10,608 nucleotides of DNA from Ruminococcus flavefaciens (GTDB taxonomy: Bacteria; Bacillota; Clostridia; Oscillospirales; Ruminococcaceae): positions 2,156 through 12,763 of the forward strand of contig DEBW01000048.1 in NCBI GenBank assembly GCA_002348905.1. The letters are read 5' to 3'. A model generated the notes under the pieces. The model ran no database searches. It saw only the letters and a program-made list of their open reading frames with translations, and was not told where the DNA came from. Shown here in pieces: positions 1 to 6,067 of the stretch. How positions within the stretch are numbered: the stretch's first letter is position 1; the number at the start of each line of letters is the position of its first letter. A program made the position numbers and the translations under genes.

Positions 1-345
1 CGGGGATATTAATGTTTGTCAGGCTTTCGCACATATCAAAAATACTATCGCTTATACTTGTTATGCCGTTGGGGATATTAATGCTTGTTAGACTTTCGCA
101 CCCACTAAAAGCACTATCACCTATACTTGTTACACTGTCGGGTATGTTAATACTTGTAAGGCTTCCACAGTCACTAAAAGCACTCTCACCTATACTTGTT
201 ACGCCATCGGGGATATTAATACTTGTAAGGCTTCCACAGCTATCAAAAGCATTATTACCTATACTTGTTACGCTATCAGGCAACTTGATACTTTTTAGGC
301 TTTCACACCGTGCGAAAGCATAATCGTCTATACTTGTAACTCCAC
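1..345. repeat. 69-bp tandem repeat encoding LRR units
   Basis: The block GGGGATATTAATRCTTGT recurs with variation at 2, 71, 140, 209 and 278, an exact 69-bp period equal to 23 codons. Units are highly similar at DNA level (the segment CTATACTTGTTACGC recurs almost unchanged), which suggests recent duplication. It is coding sequence of the minus-strand LRR gene and not a spacer-repeat array. Confidence 0.9.
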
Positions 346-421
346 TTGGTATAACTACTTCTGTAACTCCATTTTCTTTTTTATAATTTGTCAGCACACC
401 ATTTTCTATTTCAAATCCCAT
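1..421 (-). CDS. BspA-like leucine-rich repeat protein, N-terminal part (runs off the window)
   Basis: The minus strand is open from an ATG at 421 to the window edge, so at least 140 residues are encoded and the C-terminus is missing. The start is fixed by AGGAGG seven bases upstream. After a lead of about 22 residues (MGFEIENGVLTNYKKENGV) come 23-residue repeats of the form SLTSINIPDSVTSIGDSAFSGCE, the signature of the LRR_5/BspA family, whose members form solenoids that usually bind other proteins. No signal peptide or membrane segment is present, so the product is probably cytoplasmic, unlike surface BspA proteins. It is the last visible gene of the operon, 15 bp after the TNSSSSSF gene, and the second LRR protein of that operon. 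Its partner is unknown. Confidence 0.85.
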   Translation of the reverse strand, partial: MGFEIENGVLTNYKKENGVTEVVIPSGVTSIDDYAFARCESLKSIKLPDSVTSIGNNAFDSCGSLTSINIPDGVTSIGESAFSDCGSLTSINIPDSVTSIGDSAFSGCESLTSINIPNGITSISDSIFDMCESLTNINIP

Positions 422-436
422 AACAAATTCCTCCTC

Positions 437-874
437 TCAGTCTGTATTGCCCATATAAACATCACATTCAAACCGCTCATTTTTGAGGTCGTCCATAAAA
501 GCATCATAGAGCTTTTCAGGATCATCGACCTTTTCAAGCGGAACGAATTCGCCGATAATATCAAGGAACTTCTCGCCCATTTCGCTGATGTCATATTCTT
601 TGTCGCTTCCGCCGTAATCCTCATCTCCGTCATACACCTCAGGAGCATAACTGTCGCAGTATAGTCCGTCGTGCGGGCAGCTTATATCAGCATAAAGCGA
701 ATCGCCGTGTATGCTCACATCGCTTGCAGGTCTGTCGGAGTTCCGGCTATCATAGCTAAAACCGTTTTTCTCCATTTGTTCCGTAAGATACTTGCAGAAC
801 TCAGAGTTGTTGAGCCTGTATGTAACAAAGCTCGAACTGCTCGAATTTGTAACAAAGTCTGTACGTATTTTCAT
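437..874 (-). CDS. Protein with N-terminal KIRTDFVTNSSSSSF motif, function unknown
   Basis: This encodes 145 residues from an ATG with AAGGAGG upstream, 12 bp after the stop of the radical SAM gene. The protein opens MKIRTDFVTNSSSSSFVTY, with five consecutive serines at residues 11-15. I recall this N-terminal motif on otherwise unrelated hypothetical proteins of Clostridia, but I know of no assigned function. The rest is acidic and Asp/Tyr-rich (residues 78-100 include DGDEDYGGSDKEYD), with C27, C66, C73 and C137, and a predicted helical tail. No signal peptide or membrane segment is seen. The 12-bp gap to an rSAM/SPASM enzyme is typical of peptide-substrate and maturase pairs, so the Ser-rich start could be a recognition or modification site. 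That is inference. It could also be an unrelated small regulator or immunity protein. Confidence 0.85.
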   Translation of the reverse strand: MKIRTDFVTNSSSSSFVTYRLNNSEFCKYLTEQMEKNGFSYDSRNSDRPASDVSIHGDSLYADISCPHDGLYCDSYAPEVYDGDEDYGGSDKEYDISEMGEKFLDIIGEFVPLEKVDDPEKLYDAFMDDLKNERFECDVYMGNTD

Positions 875-886
875 AAAATTTCCTCC

Positions 887-1978
887 TTATTTTACAGCAT
901 AAAGCTGATTTTTATTTGTACTCGGACATAGTGCCACATCTGGCACAAGCGGACATCCGCCCATGCAGAATTCCCTGTCAGGACAATCAGGACATGACTT
1001 TCTCAGGCTGTCACGGAATGCCTCAAACTGCGGACTGTCCCACGCCTCACGGATAGACTTGTCCCTCAGCGATACGCCGTATTTTTCAACACGGTCAAAG
1101 CTGCACGGTGACATTATCATCTCGCTTGAAATATAGCATGAGTAGCGTCCACCCTCGCAGGTATCAAGGGTGACTTTTGCTATATTCGGACAGAAATTGA
1201 CTATCATCGGCACACTGCACGAATCAAAGCCTATCTTGAACGACTGCTCCTTTTCATTGACGAGCCGGCAGAATTCTTGCAGCAGCGGCTCGTCCGGAGC
1301 TATCATATTTTCACGCTCGCCCTGTCCGACAGGCTTGTGCATAAGGAATATGACTGCATTTATACCCTCAGCAAAACCTTTCCCCGACAGCCTTTCGACT
1401 GCCTCTTCTATCGAATTTTTCGACAGGACGTAGTGTATATTTGTCCTGCAACCTGCGTCCACAAAACGCTTTATTGCGCCATCTGTATATTTGCTGCGAT
1501 ACCAGCTTACCGCAACAGCACCGCAGTATTCCTTAGTAAGTCGGATCTGTTCGTCTGTCATACCAAAACCTGATGTCGTATAGTTTGGCACAAGGTCATT
1601 TTCACGGCATATCTGCAATATTCGCTCAAATTCCTCATGCTGGTTCGGGTCACCTCTGCCGCCGAGAGCAAGCTGATTGGTGATATGGCGGCACTGCTTG
1701 GCTATGCTCTCGAAGTCTTCGACTGCCATATCAGGCTTCTTCACAGAGTAGCCGCTCTGATAGCACTGTACTCCTGCTGCCTTGCAAAGACCGCTCTCAC
1801 CGTGGATGCAGTGTCCCATGATGCCAACATCAATTAAATGAGGAAATGATGCCATGAACGGATCTATTCCGGTGTCTTTCCCGTTTTCATCAAGAATACC
1901 GGTACGCATATAAAAACCGTTCTCTGTATCAAAAAAATATTTGTAACTGTACTTTTTGTCATGTACGGAATATTTCAC
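887..1978 (-). CDS. Radical SAM/SPASM enzyme, probable peptide or protein maturase
   Basis: The product has 363 residues and starts at a GTG (GTGA overlap with the TGA of the upstream LRR gene) with GGAG upstream. The nearby ATG is out of frame. The N-terminal cluster candidate is C57-x7-C65-x6-C72 followed by YQSG, which departs from the usual CxxxCxxC spacing. GGRGDP near 106-111 sits where radical SAM proteins carry their Gly-rich SAM motif. The C-terminal third is SPASM-like: C274-EGGRYS-C281, PC292, then SCPDCPDREFCMGGCP with C329, C332, C338 and C342, and C351, enough to hold auxiliary iron-sulfur clusters. Family knowledge says SPASM enzymes modify peptides or proteins (PqqE, sactionine synthases, sulfatase maturases). 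The TNSSSSSF protein encoded 12 bp downstream is the obvious candidate substrate. The reaction is unknown. Confidence 0.88.
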   Translation of the reverse strand: MKYSVHDKKYSYKYFFDTENGFYMRTGILDENGKDTGIDPFMASFPHLIDVGIMGHCIHGESGLCKAAGVQCYQSGYSVKKPDMAVEDFESIAKQCRHITNQLALGGRGDPNQHEEFERILQICRENDLVPNYTTSGFGMTDEQIRLTKEYCGAVAVSWYRSKYTDGAIKRFVDAGCRTNIHYVLSKNSIEEAVERLSGKGFAEGINAVIFLMHKPVGQGERENMIAPDEPLLQEFCRLVNEKEQSFKIGFDSCSVPMIVNFCPNIAKVTLDTCEGGRYSCYISSEMIMSPCSFDRVEKYGVSLRDKSIREAWDSPQFEAFRDSLRKSCPDCPDREFCMGGCPLVPDVALCPSTNKNQLYAVK

Positions 1979-3639
1979 TTTTCATTCTCCCATTGTGTCC
2001 TTTCAAAGGCATTCTCAGCAATATCAATTTCGTGGTCCGGCAGATGCACTTTTTTCAGCTTCTTACACCCTGCAAACGCCATTGAAGCGATTTCCTTTAT
2101 AGAATCTGGAATTACGATCTCCTCCAGTTCCTCGCAATCCAGAAAAGCACATTCTCCAATATATTCCAGATGCTCCGGAAAGACGATTTTCTTTAGAGAA
2201 GAACAGCCAGCAAACGCATTGATGCCGTCTTCCCCGATGGATTTGAGAGCAGCCGGCAAATGCAATTCTTCAAGGCTTTCACAATCAACAAAAGTACACT
2301 CTTTTATCTCAGTGATATGATCGCTAAGTCGTACTTTTTTCAATGCACAGCAGCCCTGAAAAGCTCCCGCATCAAGTGAAGTAATTGTGTCGGGCATGAT
2401 GATCTCTTGCAGGCTTTCACAATCACTAAAAGCCTGTGAACCTATGCTTTGAAGTCCATCCGGAAGATTGATTTTTTCAAGACGGATAAACCCGTCGAAC
2501 GTTTCATCATAAATGATTTTGATTCCCTGTGGAAGGATGATCTCCTTCGCTGTTTTTTCTGTATCATAAAATGCTGCGTCGCAAATGCCAATCACATTTT
2601 CAGGTATTCTTATGACATCATCAGTTAAGTTACACTTTACAAGCCAGCCGCCAATGATCAGCATATTGTTGCATTCTTTTTCAATTTTAGAATCCATAAA
2701 TGCAAATCCATCAATGTATTCCAAATTATGAGCAATATTCACTTCTGTCAAATCAGGCATTTTGTAAAAAGCCGCAGGTCGAAGTTCTTCTACACTATCC
2801 GGAAGATCAATCATCGTGATACCTGCAATTTCCCTAAATGCACTTGATTTAATTGTTTTTATCCCCTCGGGTACTGATACTTTGCTTTCATTTCCTGACG
2901 GAAAATATTTGATAAGTTCGTCTTTATATACCTTGAATCGGCTTTCATCATATTTCCCGGACGTTGAGACAAGGAGTTCCGGAATTCCCAAGCCATTCAG
3001 CGTATCTTTTATGGCGAAATATATATCTGCTTCACTCTTATCGCAGACAGTCTCTCCGAATTTCAGCGCATCAAAATAATGCTGTACAGCAGATTCATCC
3101 TTGCTTTTTATGTTGATGCCAAGCTGTGAAAATGCAAAGTCATGCAACATCGGGATCATGATCGAATTGACAGAAAACGACATTTCATATTTGTCTGCGA
3201 TCTTCTGATGAAACAGATTCCAGAAATAAAACAGGAAAAAACTGCTTGCCTTTTTTACAAGCTGTGACTGACCTTCCTTCATTTTATCTGAACTAACCGG
3301 AACAGCCATAATTCCGCCAAGGTCTAAGTGCATTGAATCCGGAGAAGCATTGCCCTGTGCATCCTCCGAGAAAAACATTCCACGTAATTTCCAGAAGTTG
3401 AACGCACTTGCAATATCAGCTTCAATATCTTCGTAAGGCAACAAATCAAAATCCGATTTTCTTTTATTTCTGATCGTTTCGCATACATCACTCGCATGAG
3501 CTGCTGCCACAAAAAAGTGAAATACGCTCTTGTCATCAAGGTGTTCCGTCTGCATATATTCTGTCATACCATCCGTAAGCTGCACAAGTGTATCAGCGCT
3601 GTAATACGGCTGATTCATCACTTCTTCCCATGTGTTCAT
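1975..3639 (-). CDS. BspA-like LRR protein with an unrecognised N-terminal domain
   Basis: This encodes 554 residues from an ATG with GGAGGA upstream. Residues 1 to about 250 form a largely helical domain that I do not recognise (aromatic-rich stretch ASSFFLFYFWNLFHQK at 131-146). From about 254 to 548 there are roughly a dozen LRR_5 units such as SLQEIIMPDTITSLDAGAFQGC. Units here have diverged much more than those of the second LRR protein in the operon, so this array is older. No signal peptide is present and cytoplasmic location is likely. The start overlaps the preceding small ORF (ATGA) and the stop overlaps the rSAM start (GTGA), which implies translational coupling. A role as scaffold or substrate-binding partner of the rSAM enzyme is possible but only inferred from position. 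Confidence 0.88.
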   Translation of the reverse strand: MNTWEEVMNQPYYSADTLVQLTDGMTEYMQTEHLDDKSVFHFFVAAAHASDVCETIRNKRKSDFDLLPYEDIEADIASAFNFWKLRGMFFSEDAQGNASPDSMHLDLGGIMAVPVSSDKMKEGQSQLVKKASSFFLFYFWNLFHQKIADKYEMSFSVNSIMIPMLHDFAFSQLGINIKSKDESAVQHYFDALKFGETVCDKSEADIYFAIKDTLNGLGIPELLVSTSGKYDESRFKVYKDELIKYFPSGNESKVSVPEGIKTIKSSAFREIAGITMIDLPDSVEELRPAAFYKMPDLTEVNIAHNLEYIDGFAFMDSKIEKECNNMLIIGGWLVKCNLTDDVIRIPENVIGICDAAFYDTEKTAKEIILPQGIKIIYDETFDGFIRLEKINLPDGLQSIGSQAFSDCESLQEIIMPDTITSLDAGAFQGCCALKKVRLSDHITEIKECTFVDCESLEELHLPAALKSIGEDGINAFAGCSSLKKIVFPEHLEYIGECAFLDCEELEEIVIPDSIKEIASMAFAGCKKLKKVHLPDHEIDIAENAFERTQWENEK

Positions 3640-3794
3640 AAATATTTCCTCCTAAAATCCAATTCTTCTCTTGCCGTTGGATATATCCGACGAATTAATT
3701 TTTTCACTGAATGTATGTGTGTCACAGATGGTTTATCTGTATTTTCTATTATCGTTGGCATCTTATTACGGACGAGTTTATTGTGGGCCCTCAA
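3636..3794 (-). pseudogene. Short MazG-like/PRA-PH-like N-terminal remnant (52 residues)
   Basis: I place the start at a TTG 6 bp after AAGGAG, three bases past the TGA of the zinc-binding gene. A longer reading from ATG 3833 would have GGAG touching the start codon and would overlap the upstream gene. The product begins MRAHNKLVRNKMPTIIEN, matching the NKLVRDKIPEII opening of small nucleotide pyrophosphohydrolases of the MazG/phosphoribosyl-ATP pyrophosphatase type, which are about 100 residues long. After VTHIHS the similarity stops and the helices with the metal-binding acidic residues are absent. The tail (KKLIRRIYPTAREELDFRRKYL) looks random and carries the ribosome site of the next gene. 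I read it as a decayed fragment still in the operon. A functional miniprotein cannot be excluded. Confidence 0.5.
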
Positions 3795-3796
3795 AA

Positions 3797-4069
3797 TCAA
3801 CTCCTTGAATCTACTTTCTGATTTTGTTTCCATCTCCGATATTCTTCTTTCATACAAATACCACACGGACGATATCCTACAGAGATTGCAGTTTCTTCAT
3901 CAGCAAAAAATACTCTGTACTTTACGTAATTACCTTTTGCGATGTGTCTGAGTGCAGAAGGGCAATCAAGTCTTCCATATATTTTGAGTTTTCTATGCCC
4001 TCCAAATGTCCCCGGATCATCAGAAAGGTATTCTTTTCCATCTTTACCTATTAATTTATATTGCTTCAT
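3797..4069 (-). CDS. Small Ada-type zinc-binding domain protein
   Basis: The 90-residue product (MKQYKLIGKDGKEYLSDDPG...) matches a stand-alone protein family resembling the N-terminal metal-binding domain of the Ada alkylation-repair protein. C36 and the pair C69/C72 (GYRPCGIC) align with three zinc ligands of Ada. The position of the reactive cysteine in Ada (C38, within IFCRP) is occupied by glycine here (IYGRL). It therefore should not accept methyl groups, and a structural or nucleic-acid-binding role is more likely. The ATG lies 6 bp after the stop of the Mrr-like gene with only a weak ribosome site (TTGAG), so coupled translation is likely. Its link to the other operon members is unknown. 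Confidence 0.8.
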   Translation of the reverse strand: MKQYKLIGKDGKEYLSDDPGTFGGHRKLKIYGRLDCPSALRHIAKGNYVKYRVFFADEETAISVGYRPCGICMKEEYRRWKQNQKVDSRS

Positions 4070-4075
4070 GGTATC

Positions 4076-4651
4076 TCAATTAAAATAGTCTTCATCAATC
4101 TTGTAAATTGATATTTGCTCTGTTACCGTTGCGCCTGCACCATAATCAAGCATAAGGTCAGTTAATTTATCGCCATCAATTAAAATGACACTTTTGATTG
4201 ATCGATCTGCTTCATTTTGAGAGTCATCTGTAAATGAAGATGTTGTTATAAAAACACCTTTCTGATATTTTTCAAGAGCTCCTATAAATTGCTGAACATC
4301 ACTAAACGGAACTTTATCGGTTACTTTTTTCCTTTTAGCTTGAATTAAGATCTTACTCAAACCAAGAGGATCTTCTTTTATTATACCATCAACACCGCCA
4401 TCTCTTGTTCGTTTGGTTACAATCCCGGATTTTCTATCATAACCATAGTCCATCTTGAGTAACAAATCAACTACCATTTTTTCGAAGAAATAAGAATCGT
4501 TAGCAAGTATCATATCAAGGAGCTGTAACTTCAGATTTTGCCTATGCTCTGTATAAGCAGCTATCATCTTCTCTTCTGGAAGCATTTCACTTAAATCTGT
4601 TTCCTTATTATCAGATTTCACAGATTTAAGATTCTGAGAAAGCAATTTCAT
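4076..4651 (-). CDS. mrr: Mrr-type restriction endonuclease, catalytic part without the N-terminal winged helix
   Basis: The 191 residues include a linker like that in Mrr (LPEEKMIAAYTEH) and then the Mrr PD-(D/E)XK nuclease domain: FFEKMVVDLL near 55-64 with E57, KRTRDGGVDG with D84/D88, and IQAKRKK with Q104/K106, the expected D-QxK catalytic set. Full Mrr proteins are about 300 residues and begin with a DNA-reading winged-helix domain of about 90 residues, which is absent. The ATG at 4651 lies inside the end of the dndC fragment in another frame and has no good ribosome site. The gene is best explained as the 3' part of an mrr fused by deletion to a dndC start. The catalytic core looks intact, but the ability to recognise modified DNA is doubtful. 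Confidence 0.75.
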   Translation of the reverse strand: MKLLSQNLKSVKSDNKETDLSEMLPEEKMIAAYTEHRQNLKLQLLDMILANDSYFFEKMVVDLLLKMDYGYDRKSGIVTKRTRDGGVDGIIKEDPLGLSKILIQAKRKKVTDKVPFSDVQQFIGALEKYQKGVFITTSSFTDDSQNEADRSIKSVILIDGDKLTDLMLDYGAGATVTEQISIYKIDEDYFN

Positions 4652-4787
4652 ACACCAATTCTACTACTGTTGTAGAATCTTTACCACCACTGTATCCTAT
4701 TATCCATGTTCTTTCATCAGACTTATAAACATACTTTATCTCATCTATGAGTTCTTCATAGGTATTTTCTTCAAAATAGCTATTCAT
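4626..4787 (-). pseudogene. dndC: dndC 5' fragment (PP-loop domain of DNA phosphorothioation protein DndC)
   Basis: A 53-codon frame begins at ATG 4787. It reads MNSYFEENTYEELIDEIKYV, then DERTWIIGYSGGKDSTTVV, and ends at TAA. The SGGKDS loop with the preceding W-x-x-G-Y is the ATP-pyrophosphatase P-loop of the PAPS-reductase-like family and matches the start of DndC, which acts in DNA phosphorothioation and normally has about 500 residues. Homology stops about 12 residues after the P-loop, where the sequence passes into the Mrr-like gene in another frame. It is too short to act. It may survive only as a translated leader for the Mrr gene. Another PP-loop ATPase is possible, but the residues around the loop favour DndC. 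Confidence 0.65.
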
Positions 4788-4812
4788 TTTTTCTCAACCG
4801 TTTCTTCTAATT

Positions 4813-4826
4813 TGTATAGTTATACA
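4813..4826. promoter_or_regulatory. 14-bp inverted repeat at the transcription start, possible operator
   Basis: TGTATA-GT-TATACA is a perfect inverted repeat lying 7 to 20 bp downstream of the -10 box, over the expected start point, where a repressor would block transcription. No cognate repressor is identified; the AT-rich setting makes chance plausible. Confidence 0.4.
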
Positions 4827-4832
4827 TATTAT

Positions 4833-4861
4833 ATTTTATCACAAATAGTTCATTTTGTCAA
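4833..4861 (-). promoter_or_regulatory. Sigma-A promoter of the minus-strand operon
   Basis: On the minus strand, TTGACA (4861-4856) is followed by exactly 17 bp and TAAAAT (4838-4833), both near consensus. The first start codon (4787) lies about 45 bp downstream. No other strong promoter was seen between here and the window's left end. Confidence 0.7.
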
Positions 4862-4911
4862 TTCTGAATAATATTATTTAGCATATTTTAACACCATACA
4901 AAAGAAAGAGA

Positions 4912-4971
4912 ACTTAGCTTTTATTGAAATAAAGTATACAATGTTCAGAGTGTTGATGACAAAAGCTAAGT
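4912..4971. repeat. 11-bp inverted repeat with 38-bp loop
   Basis: ACTTAGCTTTT (4912-4922) and AAAAGCTAAGT (4961-4971) are exact reverse complements. They lie in the gene-free stretch 4862-5098 between two minus-strand operons. This could be the end of a lost small element or an RNA fold. No transposase is nearby. Confidence 0.5.
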
Positions 4972-5016
4972 ACACACTAATTCAATACCACATCATGCTT
5001 CATCACGATAAAATCT

Positions 5017-5042
5017 TCCCTGCAGCCTTTACACTGCAGGGA
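5017..5042 (-). terminator. Hairpin terminator after the two HTH genes
   Basis: TCCCTGCAG and CTGCAGGGA form a 9-bp stem around an 8-base loop. On the minus strand AGATTTTATC follows, and on the plus strand GCTTTTC, so it may work in both directions, though both T tracts are short. It lies about 57 bp past the stop of the HTH gene ending at 5099. Confidence 0.55.
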
Positions 5043-5098
5043 GCTTTTCAAAGGAGTTATTTTATGCCAAATTGATAACAATTTAATAAAGAAGTTAT

Positions 5099-5293
5099 TT
5101 ATCCGACCATGTTCTTGAAAATGTATCTACTGAGAGAATCAGCAGTAATCTTATAGTTTCTGCCAAACTTCGCAGCATCAAGCTCTTTCTGTCTTATGAG
5201 CTTATATACTGTTTTCGGACATACAGTAAGATAATCTGCTGCTTCTCTGACAGTAAATATATCTTTCTGTTTGACAAAAATTATTGAATCCAT
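5099..5293 (-). CDS. Excisionase-like helix-turn-helix protein (64 residues)
   Basis: The start is an ATG with CGGAGG seven bases upstream. The product contains DIFTVREAADYLTVCPKTVY then KLIRQKELDAAKFGRNYKI and ends DSLSRYIFKNM, the small winged-helix pattern of the excisionase/AlpA DNA-binding family (HTH_17 type). Such proteins bind element ends to direct excision, or act as regulators. It follows a second, similar HTH gene by 38 bp and shares its terminator. No integrase lies within reach, so its role in excision is not shown here. Confidence 0.8.
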   Translation of the reverse strand: MDSIIFVKQKDIFTVREAADYLTVCPKTVYKLIRQKELDAAKFGRNYKITADSLSRYIFKNMVG

Positions 5294-5319
5294 GTTTTCA
5301 CCTCCGATGTATGATTTAA

Positions 5320-5342
5320 GGAGAGCGTGTATTACGCTCTCC
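5320..5342 (-). promoter_or_regulatory. Hairpin across the stop codon between the two HTH genes
   Basis: GGAGAGCGT and ACGCTCTCC form a perfect 9-bp stem with a 5-base loop that contains part of the TAA stop. No T run follows on the minus strand. A processing or attenuation role between the two HTH genes fits better than full termination. Confidence 0.5.
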
Positions 5343-5508
5343 CCATTTTCTTGGTTATATACGCATCAACTGAATCGGCAGGGACTTTTATCCTGTTACC
5401 TTCCTTATAGCCTTCAAGTTCGCCTCTGCGAATAAGCTTATAGAAAAGTGAACTGCCAATCCTGAGCTGCTTCATAACCTCGTCACGGGTAAGAATTTTT
5501 TTGTTCAT
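5332..5508 (-). CDS. Second small excisionase-like HTH protein (58 residues)
   Basis: This starts at an ATG with GGAGGA seven bases upstream (MNKKILTRDEVMKQLRIGSS) and ends ITKKMGRA. The core LFYKLIRRGELEGYKEGNRI and the closing KVPADSVDAYI match the HTH_17/excisionase winged-helix form. It is related in pattern to the 64-residue protein directly downstream (KLIR-x-x-EL in both) but is not a recent copy. Its stop codon lies inside a 9-bp hairpin. The two genes probably form one short operon of element regulators. Confidence 0.8.
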   Translation of the reverse strand: MNKKILTRDEVMKQLRIGSSLFYKLIRRGELEGYKEGNRIKVPADSVDAYITKKMGRA

Positions 5509-5655
5509 GATGAATCCTCCAAGTGGCTGTTTAAACCTGTATCTGCAACAGCTGACCTCTGCTGCATTATATATATGTCGTTTTATTGAAGTGGCTTTCG
5601 GTGTTTTTTATCTTCACACATTTTGGTTTTCACACTTGTAACTTTTCCCCACGTA

Positions 5656-5685
5656 TTGACATAAATACCTCTCCTGCTCTATAAT
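5656..5685 (+). promoter_or_regulatory. Promoter of the truncated GH18 gene
   Basis: TTGACA (5656-5661), an 18-bp spacer and TATAAT (5680-5685) are both perfect boxes. GAGGAGGT (5703-5710) and the ATG at 5717 follow at normal distances. The 208 bp between the HTH start and this gene hold little else apart from a TTCACAC direct repeat (5613 and 5629). Confidence 0.75.
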
Positions 5686-5716
5686 AGAAGTATCATAACC
5701 GTGAGGAGGTCTGCGC

Positions 5717-6067
5717 ATGAAAGTACATAGGATAATTGCCATAGCCGCTGCGGCTGTTCTTGCTGTACCAACATACTCATCAGCGGCAGCAAGCGAAACA
5801 ATCCACAGGATAGTCGGATATCTTCCTGACTGGAATTATCGTCCATTCAGCGAGCTTGACCTCAGTCAGCTTACTAATATAAATATTGCCTTTTGTAATC
5901 CTGATGAGAATGGAAGTCTATACTGTAATATCCCTGAAAGTAAGCTGAAAACATTATCTCTGAAGCTCCTTTGTCCTCTTGTTTACTCGGTCAAAACGTT
6001 CCTGCGCTTTGCGGAGGTTATTCTCTTTTTTGTAATCTCATACGACCATCTACTATCAGATATTTGA
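5717..6067 (+). pseudogene. Secreted family 18 glycosidase (chitinase-like), 5' fragment
   Basis: The frame has 116 codons. Residues 1-26 are a signal peptide (MKVHRIIAIAAAAVLAVP, with SSAAAS near cleavage). Residues 30-77 (HRIVGYLPDWNYRPF, then LTNINIAFCNPDENG) match the first strands of GH18 barrels, which cleave chitin-type beta-1,4-GlcNAc chains. Real GH18 enzymes have 350 residues or more and need a DxxDxDxE motif, which is absent. After about codon 80 (KLKTL) the sequence turns into hydrophobic nonsense to a TGA, so foreign DNA joins at about 5955-5965. Promoter, ribosome site and signal peptide are intact, so a short secreted or membrane-stuck peptide might still be made. Confidence 0.75.

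Noticed and set aside
12..323. 103-codon plus-strand frame rich in Leu/Val repeats
   Set aside because: It is the antisense shadow of the LRR repeat gene; its repetition only mirrors the 69-bp units.
1..345. Regular repeats that could suggest CRISPR
   Set aside because: The 69-bp period has no unique spacers and codes for LRR units in frame; no cas genes are present.
3795..3866. Longer 76-codon version of the pyrophosphohydrolase-like ORF
   Set aside because: The extra N-terminus lies inside the zinc-binding gene and its ribosome sites are badly spaced; the TTG at 3794 has better spacing.
5955..6050. Separate minus-strand gene ending RKAQERFDRVNKRTKELQR
   Set aside because: The readable part is under 30 codons, begins after stops in all frames and would need a frameshift in an A run. 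It is recorded only as a hint about the inserted DNA.
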